Shown here one piece after another: positions 1-5,427 of a DNA stretch of 8,997 bases. The notes beneath the pieces were generated by a model. It was not told the origin of the DNA, did not search any database, and saw nothing but the letters and a program-made list of their open reading frames with translations. The translations under genes and the position numbers were made by a program. Origin of the DNA: Truepera sp. (GTDB lineage: Bacteria; Deinococcota; Deinococci; Deinococcales; Trueperaceae); NCBI GenBank assembly GCA_018333775.1, contig JAGXSO010000133.1, forward strand, positions 1-8,997, written 5' to 3'. The stretch's first letter is position 1. Every line of letters starts with the position of its first letter.

Positions 1-572
1 GGCAAGAGGGCCCGCACCATCACCCCGAAGGCGCGCGGGTCGTGCCACTGGTCGGCGCGGAAATCCAGATCGAGGTAGACCGGCTTGCCGGCCCGTCGCG
101 CTAGCTCGGCAGCGTAAAAGGTGGCGCTACGGCTCGGCTCGCGGCTTAAGCCGGTGCCGGAGATTTCTAGTGCGCCAGCCTCGGCGATAGGGATCGCCAG
201 CACGTCGTCGATGGTGAGCTGAATGTCGGCGGCGTTGTCACGGTAGTAGACCAGCGGGAAGCGGTCAGGCGGTTCGATGCCCAGAATGACCGCGCTGCTC
301 CGGGTCCCAGGCCGCCGGGGGATGTAGCGCGTCTCGACCCCCTCGTCACGCAGAAACTTGAGGATAAAGTCGCCGACCTTATCCTCCCCGACAGCGGTCA
401 GCACCGCTACTTCGAGCCCTAAACGCTTAGCGCCGACCGCGATGTTGGTCGGGCTACCGCCGACATAAGCGGCAAAGCTCTTGATCTCTTCGAACGGCGC
501 GCCGATGTCGTTGGCGTACAGATCGATGGACGAGCGGCCCATGGTGATGAGGTCGAAGATCTTAACGCTCAT
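1..572 (-). CDS. iolC: 5-dehydro-2-deoxygluconokinase IolC (PfkB family), 3' end beyond window
   Basis: Cytosolic sugar kinase that phosphorylates 5-dehydro-2-deoxy-D-gluconate (DKG), the fifth step of myo-inositol breakdown. The 190 visible residues are the N-terminal part of a PfkB/ribokinase fold. FDLITMGRSSIDLYA (6-20) is the characteristic IolC opening. GGSPTNIAVGAKRLGL (38-53) is the PfkB substrate-binding signature, VGEDKVGDF (61-69) follows it, and DLDFRADQW (167-175) matches the IolC-type strand. The C-terminal PfkB signature with the catalytic Asp lies outside the window, so I cannot tell whether a DUF2090/IolJ-like domain is fused on, as happens in some lineages. The ATG at 570-572 overlaps the end of the upstream 60-codon gene by 11 bp and has no Shine-Dalgarno sequence, so it is probably translated by coupling to that gene. 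The identification is firm; only the 3' half is unseen. Confidence 0.93.
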   Translation of the reverse strand, partial: MSVKIFDLITMGRSSIDLYANDIGAPFEEIKSFAAYVGGSPTNIAVGAKRLGLEVAVLTAVGEDKVGDFILKFLRDEGVETRYIPRRPGTRSSAVILGIEPPDRFPLVYYRDNAADIQLTIDDVLAIPIAEAGALEISGTGLSREPSRSATFYAAELARRAGKPVYLDLDFRADQWHDPRAFGVMVRALL

Positions 573-744
573 GGAGTTCGTCGCGCGTCCAACAGGCTTT
601 ACCATAAGTGCCTAGGTCAAAACCTCTGCTCGCCACCTCCATGAACTCTCGGCGAGCCCGTCCATAATCGCTCTCTTCCTGAATCAACGTCTCGAGCTTC
701 TCCTTAGGCAGGGCCAAGGTGATATGGCGCGTCTCCGACTTCAC
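562..744 (-). CDS. Small VapB/ribbon-helix-helix-like antitoxin, apparently shortened internally
   Basis: This 60-codon gene has a GTG start at 742-744. Its N-terminus, RHITLALPKE (6-15), looks like the DNA-binding beta-strand of ribbon-helix-helix antitoxins. Its C-terminus, GFDLGTYGKACWTRDELHER (41-60), looks like the toxin-binding tail of VapB-type antitoxins, which often end in W-(T/N)-R-(D/E)-E-L-(H/Y)-(E/D)-R. From memory such proteins are about 75-90 residues. Here the strand passes almost directly into the tail-proximal helix, as if about 25 residues of helix 1, turn and helix 2 were missing. No PIN-domain toxin follows; the next gene is iolC, whose ATG lies inside the final codons at the place a toxin start would normally sit. 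A TACACT box 7 nt upstream and no Shine-Dalgarno point to leaderless expression. It may be a decayed remnant kept because it drives iolC translation, or a small regulator. Coding status is likely; function is not established. Confidence 0.62.
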   Translation of the reverse strand: MKSETRHITLALPKEKLETLIQEESDYGRARREFMEVASRGFDLGTYGKACWTRDELHER

Positions 745-760
745 GATATTAAGTGTAGCA
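745..760 (-). promoter_or_regulatory. Probable extended -10 promoter for the small gene and iolC (leaderless)
   Basis: Read on the minus strand, TGC-TACACT occupies 760 to 752. This is an extended -10 motif: TGn followed by a hexamer matching TATAAT at 4 of 6 positions and fitting TAnnnT. Seven bases (TAATATC) separate it from the GTG at 744, so transcription would begin at or beside the start codon. No Shine-Dalgarno is present, consistent with a leaderless mRNA. No good -35 box is seen; the extended TG element may compensate. It lies in the 57-bp gap after iolA, so it would let the small gene and iolC be transcribed independently of the main operon. Confidence 0.5.
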
Positions 761-801
761 CGAGAAGAAGTGGAAACTGCTTTCGAATCAGCTTCCGCAC
801 G

Positions 802-2292
802 CTAGAACTTCCGGCTCCAGGCGCTCGGCCAGCGCTCAATGACCACCTTAGTCTGGGTGTAGAACTCCACGCCGTGATGCGCCTGGGCGTGCAGGTCGCC
901 GAAGAACGATTCGCCCCAGCCCGAGAAGGGAAAGAAGGCCATCGGCGCCGCTACCCCTAAGTTGATGCCGATGTTGCCGGCCTGCACCTTGTGACGAAAC
1001 TCGCGAGCGGCTGCGCCAGAGCTAGTAAAGAGGCAGGCCTGGTTGCCATAGGCGCGGAGATTGGCTATCTCAATGGCTTCCTCGAAAGTATCGGCCTGCA
1101 TCAGCGACAGGACCGGGCCGAAGATTTCGGTGTGGGCGAAGGTGCTGTTGGGGTTGACCTCATCGAGCACGGTGGGGTGGATGAAGTAGCCGTTGCGGAA
1201 CGCTTCGTCACCTACTGGTTTGCCGCGTCCGTCAACGAGCAGCCTGGCCCCCTCCTTAACCCCCTGGTCGATGAGCCCTTCGATCCGCTGCTTGCTCTGC
1301 GCGCTGATAACCGGCCCCATCTGCACGTCTTCTCGCAGGCCGTAGCCCACTTTGCGGGAGGCCGCGTCGGCCACGATCCGCTCGGTGAACTCGCCCCTGG
1401 CCTCGCCCACGGTGATGATCGCTGACGTGGCGAGACAGCGCTGACCGGCGCAGCCGAAGGCCGAGTCCGAGAGGATGCGGGTGGCCAGCTCCATGTCGGC
1501 GTCAGGCAGGACCACAGCGGGGTTCTTAGCGCCGCCTTGGCACTGGGCGCGCTTGCCGTTGGCGGTGGCCCGGCTGTAGATATATCTGGCAACCGGCGTG
1601 GAGCCTACGAACGACACCCCCTTAACAAGCGGGTGGTCTAGCAGGGCATCGACCGTCTCCTGGCCGCCGTTGATGAGGCTCAAGACCCCTTTGGGGAAGC
1701 CGGCCTGCTCTAAGAGCCTGAAAAGTTTCTGCGTGGTCATGGGGACCTTTTCGCTCGGCTTGAGCACAAAGGCGTTCCCCGTCGCCACGGCATAAGGCAA
1801 AAACCACAACGGGATCATGCCGGGGAAGTTAAACGGCGTGATCGCTACTACCACCCCGAGGGGCTGGCGGATCATCTGCTCGTCGATGCCGCGGGCGATA
1901 TCTTCGTTGTTGTAGCCCTGCATCAGGAGCGGCGCGCCGCACGCGACTTCGACGTTCTCGATGCCGCGGCGCAGCTCCCCGACGCTCTCGGCATAGGTCT
2001 TGCCGCACTCGTTGGTGATGGTCTTGGCCAGCTCGTCAAGATGCTCTTCTAAGAGCGCTTTGAGCTTGAACAGGGGCTGGATGCGCTCGGTAACGGGCAC
2101 CTGCCGCCATTCGAGGTAGGCGCCATGGGCCTTCTGGACGGCCTCGTTCACCTCTGCTTGGGCCGACAGCGGCACCTTGGCGATCGTTTCGGCAGTGGCC
2201 GGATTGCGCACCTCGAGGTAGTCGCTGGCCGAGGAGCGCCGCCACTCGCCGCCGATGTAGTTTAGGAGCTCCCTTGCGGCTGTTATGGTCAT
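802..2292 (-). CDS. iolA: CoA-acylating methylmalonate/malonate-semialdehyde dehydrogenase IolA (MmsA)
   Basis: Cytosolic NAD-dependent aldehyde dehydrogenase that converts malonate semialdehyde from inositol (or methylmalonate semialdehyde from valine) to acetyl-CoA (or propionyl-CoA), releasing CO2. The 496 residues match the family length. Visible landmarks are TPFNFP (152-157) with the oxyanion Asn154, [12 protein letters not shown] (228-239) in the cofactor region, GCAGQRC (280-286) with catalytic Cys286, EIFGPV (389-394), and a typical C-terminus [14 protein letters not shown] then [11 protein letters not shown]. Where hydrolysing ALDHs carry ELGGK with the general-base Glu, this protein has CQGGAKN (251-257). 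That loss is characteristic of the CoA-acylating MmsA/IolA group, which does not hydrolyse the thioester with water. The ATG at 2290-2292 is set by GGGAGG four bases upstream. The gene stands apart from iolB by 307 bp of repeats, so its coupling to the upstream operon is uncertain. Confidence 0.95.
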   Translation of the reverse strand: MTITAARELLNYIGGEWRRSSASDYLEVRNPATAETIAKVPLSAQAEVNEAVQKAHGAYLEWRQVPVTERIQPLFKLKALLEEHLDELAKTITNECGKTYAESVGELRRGIENVEVACGAPLLMQGYNNEDIARGIDEQMIRQPLGVVVAITPFNFPGMIPLWFLPYAVATGNAFVLKPSEKVPMTTQKLFRLLEQAGFPKGVLSLINGGQETVDALLDHPLVKGVSFVGSTPVARYIYSRATANGKRAQCQGGAKNPAVVLPDADMELATRILSDSAFGCAGQRCLATSAIITVGEARGEFTERIVADAASRKVGYGLREDVQMGPVISAQSKQRIEGLIDQGVKEGARLLVDGRGKPVGDEAFRNGYFIHPTVLDEVNPNSTFAHTEIFGPVLSLMQADTFEEAIEIANLRAYGNQACLFTSSGAAAREFRHKVQAGNIGINLGVAAPMAFFPFSGWGESFFGDLHAQAHHGVEFYTQTKVVIERWPSAWSRKF

Positions 2293-2296
2293 AGTG

Positions 2297-2302
2297 CCTC
2301 CC
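2297..2302 (-). promoter_or_regulatory. Ribosome binding site of iolA
   Basis: GGGAGG on the minus strand lies four bases (CACT) before the ATG at 2290-2292 and fixes the iolA start immediately after the repeat-filled intergenic block. Confidence 0.75.
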
Positions 2303-2316
2303 GAAAATCAGTAGTC

Positions 2317-2340
2317 AAGTATTCAAGTATTCAAGTATTC
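2317..2340. repeat. 8-bp tandem repeat, three perfect copies
   Basis: The unit AAGTATTC is repeated perfectly at 2317-2324, 2325-2332 and 2333-2340. Degenerate neighbours flank it: CAGTAGTC at 2309-2316 and GAGTAGGG at 2341-2348. It lies about 25 bp upstream of the iolA start on the minus strand. Length may vary between strains by replication slippage. Confidence 0.9.
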
Positions 2341-2346
2341 GAGTAG

Positions 2347-2368
2347 GGGCGACCCCACGTGATCGCCC
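2347..2368. repeat. Short palindrome GGGCGA...TCGCCC around CACGTG
   Basis: Six-base arms GGGCGA (2347-2352) and TCGCCC (2363-2368) enclose a 10-base centre that contains the self-complementary CACGTG (2356-2361). The centre is off by two bases, so it is an imperfect palindrome. It could be a dispersed repeat module or a protein-binding site; the sequence alone does not decide. Confidence 0.6.
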
Positions 2369-2400
2369 TGTTTTCATCCTTGGGACGGCTTCGCCTCGGC

Positions 2401-2467
2401 CCCTTCACTTCGCAGGCTCAGTGCAAGCGCTGCGCTCAGGCTTTGCCCTGAGGCTCAGTCCGAAGGG
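2401..2467. repeat. GC-rich imperfect palindromic repeat, REP/MITE-like
   Basis: The 67-bp segment is bounded by CCCTTC (2401-2406) and GAAGGG (2462-2467). It contains an internal hairpin, CTCAGG (2435-2440) with CCTGAG (2447-2452), and two more GGCTCAG copies (2414-2420 and 2452-2458). The arrangement resembles short palindromic intergenic repeats. It is too short to encode a transposase. Copy number elsewhere in the genome is unknown from here. Confidence 0.55.
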
Positions 2468-2500
2468 ACAAGGCTTCGCTGACGGTGAACGATAGTTCAT
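2405..2500 (-). other. 31-codon frame behind a strong Shine-Dalgarno; probably not a real gene
   Basis: AGGAGG (minus strand, 2514 to 2509) is followed after eight bases by an ATG at 2498-2500, which opens a 31-codon frame ending with TGA at 2405-2407. Nearly all of the frame is the GC-rich palindromic repeat, so the peptide composition (S, P, K, R) reflects the repeat and not selection on a protein. The signal is nevertheless a better ribosome binding site than that of iolA itself. It could be a leftover start region of a gene displaced by repeat insertion, or a leader peptide. I list it for the signal, not as a confident CDS. Confidence 0.25.
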
Positions 2501-2521
2501 GGGCAATTCCTCCTAAATGGC

Positions 2522-2601
2522 GATTAAAGATTAAAGGTTCAAGATTTAAAAATCAGAATCCTGGCCAGCAATCTTAAATCTTCAATTTTCAATCTTTAAT
2601 C
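2522..2601. repeat. AT-rich 80-bp imperfect palindrome overlapping the iolB stop codon
   Basis: Two 32-base arms (2522-2553 and 2570-2601) are reverse complements at 26 of 32 positions. The outermost 11 bases match perfectly (GATTAAAGATT at 2522-2532, AATCTTTAATC at 2591-2601). The 16-base centre holds a second perfect palindrome, CTGGCCAG (2561-2568). The composition is strongly AT-rich against a GC-rich background, and the right arm reaches into the iolB TGA (2600-2602). In RNA it would form a long hairpin that could stabilise the 3' end of the iolDGEB message or attenuate read-through into iolA. It lacks the GC stem plus U-tract of a standard intrinsic terminator. Confidence 0.8.
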
Positions 2602-3433
2602 ATCTTTTCCCCTTAAGCGGCAACCTTAGCCTATCCTCCGCCCCTTCCCAGCTCCCTCGCACCCAGGCGAGCTGCGGGTCGTCCTTGGCCGCCCAGGTCG
2701 GGGTGTCGCCCGCTAAAAAGTTGAGGTAGTAGCAGTCATAGCCCGGTGCCGTTACCACCGGGTGATACCCCCGGCGGATCAGCGCCGTATCACCGTGTTT
2801 GGCCAGCACCACCTCATCTAAGCTGCGGTCGTCGGTATAGAGGCGCTGCATGGCCCAGCCGTCGTGGGGCTGGAAGCGGTAGTGATAGACCTCTTCCAGG
2901 TCAACTTCCTCCGGTGGGTTGTGAGCGTCGTGCTTATGCGGCGGGTAGCTCGACCAGTTACCCGAAGGGGTGTAGACCTCGACGCAGAGGAGCTTCTCCG
3001 CATCGCCGGGGTCGAGGATGTGGGAGATCTGCCGGGTGACGTTGTGGCCACCACGGATTTCGACCTTGACCTCCTCGGGCGTGATTAGGCGGGGCTCGAT
3101 CTTCCCCTCGGCGGGCGCACTGCCGACCGCGACCTCCAATGCGCCCTTGGCCGTCACCATATAGCGATGGTCGGGCGGCACGTAGACGGCGTGCGGCAAA
3201 CCGGCGAACACCCCGCGCCGTCCAGGGATCGTCCACTGGTTACCGTCGACCTCGACCTCGGCGTCGCCACTGAGGAATACCATGCAGACCTCGCAGCCTA
3301 GACTCTCGGTGTCGATGCGCTGGCCAGACGTCATCGCGTGAACCTGGAAAGACAGGTACCTCCAGCCGGCAATGTCGGGTGTGACATCGGTAAGGACCGT
3401 AATGTTCGCATTCTTGTGAATAACGTGTCGCAT
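2600..3433 (-). CDS. iolB: 5-deoxy-glucuronate isomerase IolB
   Basis: Cytosolic bicupin (KduI/IolB family) that isomerises 5-deoxy-D-glucuronate to 5-dehydro-2-deoxy-D-gluconate, the IolC substrate. The 277 residues fit the family length. The C-terminal cupin carries the metal site: SSYPPHKHD (161-169) gives His166 and His168, VDLEEVYHYRF (177-187) gives Glu180 or Glu181, and RRGYHPVVTAPGYDCYYLNF (220-239) gives His224. WVRGSW near the C-terminus is also familiar in the family. I chose the ATG at 3431-3433, preceded by AAAGGGG with a 5-base gap, instead of an in-frame ATG 33 bases upstream (3464-3466) that has no ribosome binding site and adds a non-conserved 11-residue extension. It follows iolE by 54 bp and is the last gene before the repeat block, whose AT-rich palindrome overlaps its stop codon. 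Confidence 0.95.
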   Translation of the reverse strand: MRHVIHKNANITVLTDVTPDIAGWRYLSFQVHAMTSGQRIDTESLGCEVCMVFLSGDAEVEVDGNQWTIPGRRGVFAGLPHAVYVPPDHRYMVTAKGALEVAVGSAPAEGKIEPRLITPEEVKVEIRGGHNVTRQISHILDPGDAEKLLCVEVYTPSGNWSSYPPHKHDAHNPPEEVDLEEVYHYRFQPHDGWAMQRLYTDDRSLDEVVLAKHGDTALIRRGYHPVVTAPGYDCYYLNFLAGDTPTWAAKDDPQLAWVRGSWEGAEDRLRLPLKGKR

Positions 3434-3438
3434 CAGGG

Positions 3439-3445
3439 CCCCTTT
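3439..3445 (-). promoter_or_regulatory. Ribosome binding site choosing the iolB start
   Basis: AAAGGGG on the minus strand lies five bases before the ATG at 3431-3433. It supports this start over the in-frame ATG at 3464-3466, which has no comparable site. Confidence 0.6.
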
Positions 3446-3487
3446 CAACGGGCGGTCGTCTAGCATGCACTGTCGGGCATCGGCTAG

Positions 3488-4405
3488 TCACAACCCTAAG
3501 TCGCGCAGGTACTCGCGGTTGCGCCTAGCGCTCTCTTTGGGCGTCCCCATGCCTGGCAGGACGTCTTGTTCGACAGTGATCCAGTCGTCGTAGCCCGCAT
3601 CCTGCAAAAACGCCACGATGGCTGCGAAATCGACACTCCCTTGGCCAAGCTCACAGAAGACGCCGTGCTTAACGGCCGTTGTGTAGTCCCAGCCATCGCG
3701 GCGAGCCCGCGCTGCTACTGTGGGCTGGCAGTCTTTGAAGTGAACGTACCAGACTCGCTCCCCAAAGCGCCTCATGCCCTCAAGCGCCAGGCTGCCGTCA
3801 TCACTTTGGCCGGTACCATAGACGTAGTGGCCGGTATCGAAGACCAGTCCGATCAGCTCCGGGTCGGTCAGGTCGAGAAAGTGCGCGATCTCCCCGGGCG
3901 TTTCGACAAAGGCGGCGCAGTGATGGTGGAAGACCGTCTTGAGCCCGGCTTCGCCTGCCACTATGCGGGCGACCTCTTCAGCATGGTGTGCAAAAGTCTG
4001 CCACGCTTCAGGCGACAGCCCAAGCTCCGGCGTGATGCGCCCGGCGTGCTGGGTGCGCAGCGGGTCGTGACCGTTCTGGTCGGCCAGCACAAAGAAGGGA
4101 GGGCGGGTAGGGTCGGCGACCTGAGCCAATAGGCGGGCGATGGTCAGGATGCGCGGGCGACTCGCCTCAACGGCGTTCGGCTCGCGTAGGTTGACCCCTT
4201 CGTAGGCACCAAGCATAATGAGCCCGCGTTTTGCCAGCTCCTCGCGCAACTTCGCAGGGTCCGTGGGCATGTAGCCCAAATCGCCCAACTCGGTGCCCTG
4301 GTAGCCGGTTTCGACCAGCTCATTAAGCATCTGCCCATAGGGGATGCCGGTGCCGTAGCCTTCGATGGTGCCCCAGGAGCAGGGGGCGTTAGCGACTTTG
4401 ATCAT
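3488..4405 (-). CDS. iolE: Inosose dehydratase IolE-like (AP-endonuclease-2-type TIM barrel)
   Basis: Metal-dependent TIM-barrel protein of the xylose isomerase/AP endonuclease 2 superfamily. Its operon place predicts dehydration of 2-keto-myo-inositol (scyllo-inosose) to the cyclohexane-1,2-dione that IolD hydrolyses. It has 305 residues, near the usual 290-310. It begins [12 protein letters not shown], then [14 protein letters not shown] (34-47), an IolE-type strand. Likely metal and active-site residues lie in FHHH (159-162), [10 protein letters not shown] (188-197; Asp190, His193), VHFKD (221-225), [10 protein letters not shown] (251-260; Glu252) and VEQD (278-281; Glu279). IolH and IolI share the fold and could be confused with it; IolE is preferred because the pathway needs a dehydratase and no other candidate is present here. 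The start codon overlaps the iolG stop as ATGA (4402-4405), indicating translational coupling. Confidence 0.82.
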   Translation of the reverse strand: MIKVANAPCSWGTIEGYGTGIPYGQMLNELVETGYQGTELGDLGYMPTDPAKLREELAKRGLIMLGAYEGVNLREPNAVEASRPRILTIARLLAQVADPTRPPFFVLADQNGHDPLRTQHAGRITPELGLSPEAWQTFAHHAEEVARIVAGEAGLKTVFHHHCAAFVETPGEIAHFLDLTDPELIGLVFDTGHYVYGTGQSDDGSLALEGMRRFGERVWYVHFKDCQPTVAARARRDGWDYTTAVKHGVFCELGQGSVDFAAIVAFLQDAGYDDWITVEQDVLPGMGTPKESARRNREYLRDLGL

Positions 4406-5409
4406 CCCTTAATCTCCACAACCTCGACCGGCCGCCCCTCTTTGAGGCTCTTGGTCGCCGCATCCGCTACTCTCAAAGACTCGACCGCATCATCCGGGCC
4501 AGGGCTCGGCTGTTGCCCCTTGCGCACCGAATCTACAAAGACTTGGAGCTCTATCCGGTAGGCATCCTTGAAGCGCTCCAGGAAGAAGTAGTAGAAGTCG
4601 CCGTGGATTCCGCCCTTATCGTAACGCCAGACCTTGGTGGCGCGTTCATCTTCGGTTAGGAGCTTGCCTTTCTCGCCGTGGACCTCAACCCGCAGGTCGT
4701 AGCCGTAGATGGTGCGGCGGGTGTTCAGCAGCACGCCGATGGCGCCCGAGGCAAACTCGATGGTCAGGATGCTGGTATCGACGTCGCCGTACTTGGCGTA
4801 AACGGGATCGACCAGCACGCGCCCTAAGGCGGTGACCCGGGTGATCTCCCCGACCACGAAGCGCGCGGTGTCGATGTCGTGAATGATCGAGTCGCGGTAG
4901 AAGCCACCAGAAGCGGCGATATAGGCCTCCGGCGCAGGGCCGGGGTCGCTGGACTGGCTGCGGAACAGCTCGACTTTGCCGATCTCGCCGGCCTTGACCG
5001 CCCGCGCTACGGCGGCGTAACCGGGATCGAAGCGCCGATTGAAACCGATCTGAAAGGGGACACCTGCTGCCTTAACCGCCCTCATCGCGTCGATGGTCTC
5101 CTGTAAATCGAGCGCGACGGGCTTTTCACAGAAGATCGCCTTGCCTGACTCGGCGGCTAACTTGATCTGCTCAGCGTGCAGGTTCGTTGGTGAAGCGATC
5201 AGGACAGCCTCGACCTCGGAGTGTGCTAAGGCTGCGGTTACCTCCTGGGTAGCTGCCGCGCCGCCATAAGCCGCTCTCTTAGCGGCGTCCAGGTCAGCAT
5301 CCATCACGATCACGAGTCGAGCGCCGTCCACTGCCCCCGCTAGGTGCTTAGCGTGCAGGTTGCCGATGCGTCCGGCGCCGATGACGGCAAACCCTAAAGT
5401 GTCCGACAT
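4402..5409 (-). CDS. iolG: Inositol 2-dehydrogenase IolG (Gfo/Idh/MocA family)
   Basis: NAD-dependent dehydrogenase that oxidises myo-inositol to 2-keto-myo-inositol, the committing step. The 335 residues match the family. The N-terminal Rossmann domain has GAGRIG (11-16) and acidic residues after the second strand (MDADLD, 36-41). SPTNLHAE (73-80) and CEKP (94-97) with catalytic Lys96 follow. The family triad is completed by Asp173 and His177 in DSIIHDIDTARF (173-184), spaced as in the Bacillus IolG. FNRRFDPGY (123-131) is characteristic of inositol dehydrogenases. The C-terminal helix SLRVADAATKSLKEG (311-325) resembles the stump found upstream of iolD. The ATG at 5407-5409 has GGGAGGG just upstream, and the iolD stop is only 18 bp away. 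A related sugar dehydrogenase activity cannot be excluded, but the operon makes inositol the likely substrate. Confidence 0.93.
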   Translation of the reverse strand: MSDTLGFAVIGAGRIGNLHAKHLAGAVDGARLVIVMDADLDAAKRAAYGGAAATQEVTAALAHSEVEAVLIASPTNLHAEQIKLAAESGKAIFCEKPVALDLQETIDAMRAVKAAGVPFQIGFNRRFDPGYAAVARAVKAGEIGKVELFRSQSSDPGPAPEAYIAASGGFYRDSIIHDIDTARFVVGEITRVTALGRVLVDPVYAKYGDVDTSILTIEFASGAIGVLLNTRRTIYGYDLRVEVHGEKGKLLTEDERATKVWRYDKGGIHGDFYYFFLERFKDAYRIELQVFVDSVRKGQQPSPGPDDAVESLRVADAATKSLKEGRPVEVVEIKG

Positions 5410-5411
5410 AA

Positions 5412-5418
5412 CCCTCCC
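5412..5418 (-). promoter_or_regulatory. Ribosome binding site of iolG
   Basis: GGGAGGG on the minus strand lies in the 18-bp gap between iolD and iolG, two bases before the iolG ATG at 5407-5409, with its core AGG slightly further away. Spacing is short but no other start fits. Confidence 0.6.
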
Positions 5419-5427
5419 GTAGGCGCC

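Larger units (their letters stand above)
2293..2599. other. Repeat-filled iolB-iolA intergenic block
   Basis: Within an otherwise compact operon this 307-bp gap holds no convincing gene. From left to right it contains three tandem copies of an 8-bp unit (2317-2340), a small GC-rich palindrome centred on CACGTG (2347-2368), a GC-rich imperfect palindrome with CCCTTC/GAAGGG ends (2401-2467), an AGGAGG plus ATG opening only a 31-codon frame (2405-2500), and an AT-rich 80-bp palindrome abutting the iolB stop codon (2522-2601). From memory, sequences of this style occur as dispersed intergenic repeats in environmental bacterial genomes, but I cannot count copies from this window. No promoter for iolA is obvious. 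Confidence 0.7.

Noticed and set aside
991..1425. Plus-strand open frame of 144 codons
   Set aside because: It is antisense to iolA across the catalytic region and explained by high GC.
2293..2346. CRISPR-like array from the tandem AAGTATTC units
   Set aside because: Units are 8 bp with no spacers, so it is a simple tandem repeat.
2522..2601. Rho-independent terminator after iolB
   Set aside because: The stem is AT-rich and very long, with no GC-rich stem followed by a U-tract; listed as a palindromic repeat instead.
3434..3466. Longer iolB start at ATG 3464-3466
   Set aside because: No ribosome binding site precedes it and the added 11 residues are not like IolB starts; the ATG at 3431-3433 has AAAGGGG at good spacing.
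3566..4132. Plus-strand open frame of 188 codons
   Set aside because: It is antisense to the iolE-like gene, with no ribosome binding site or recognisable domain.
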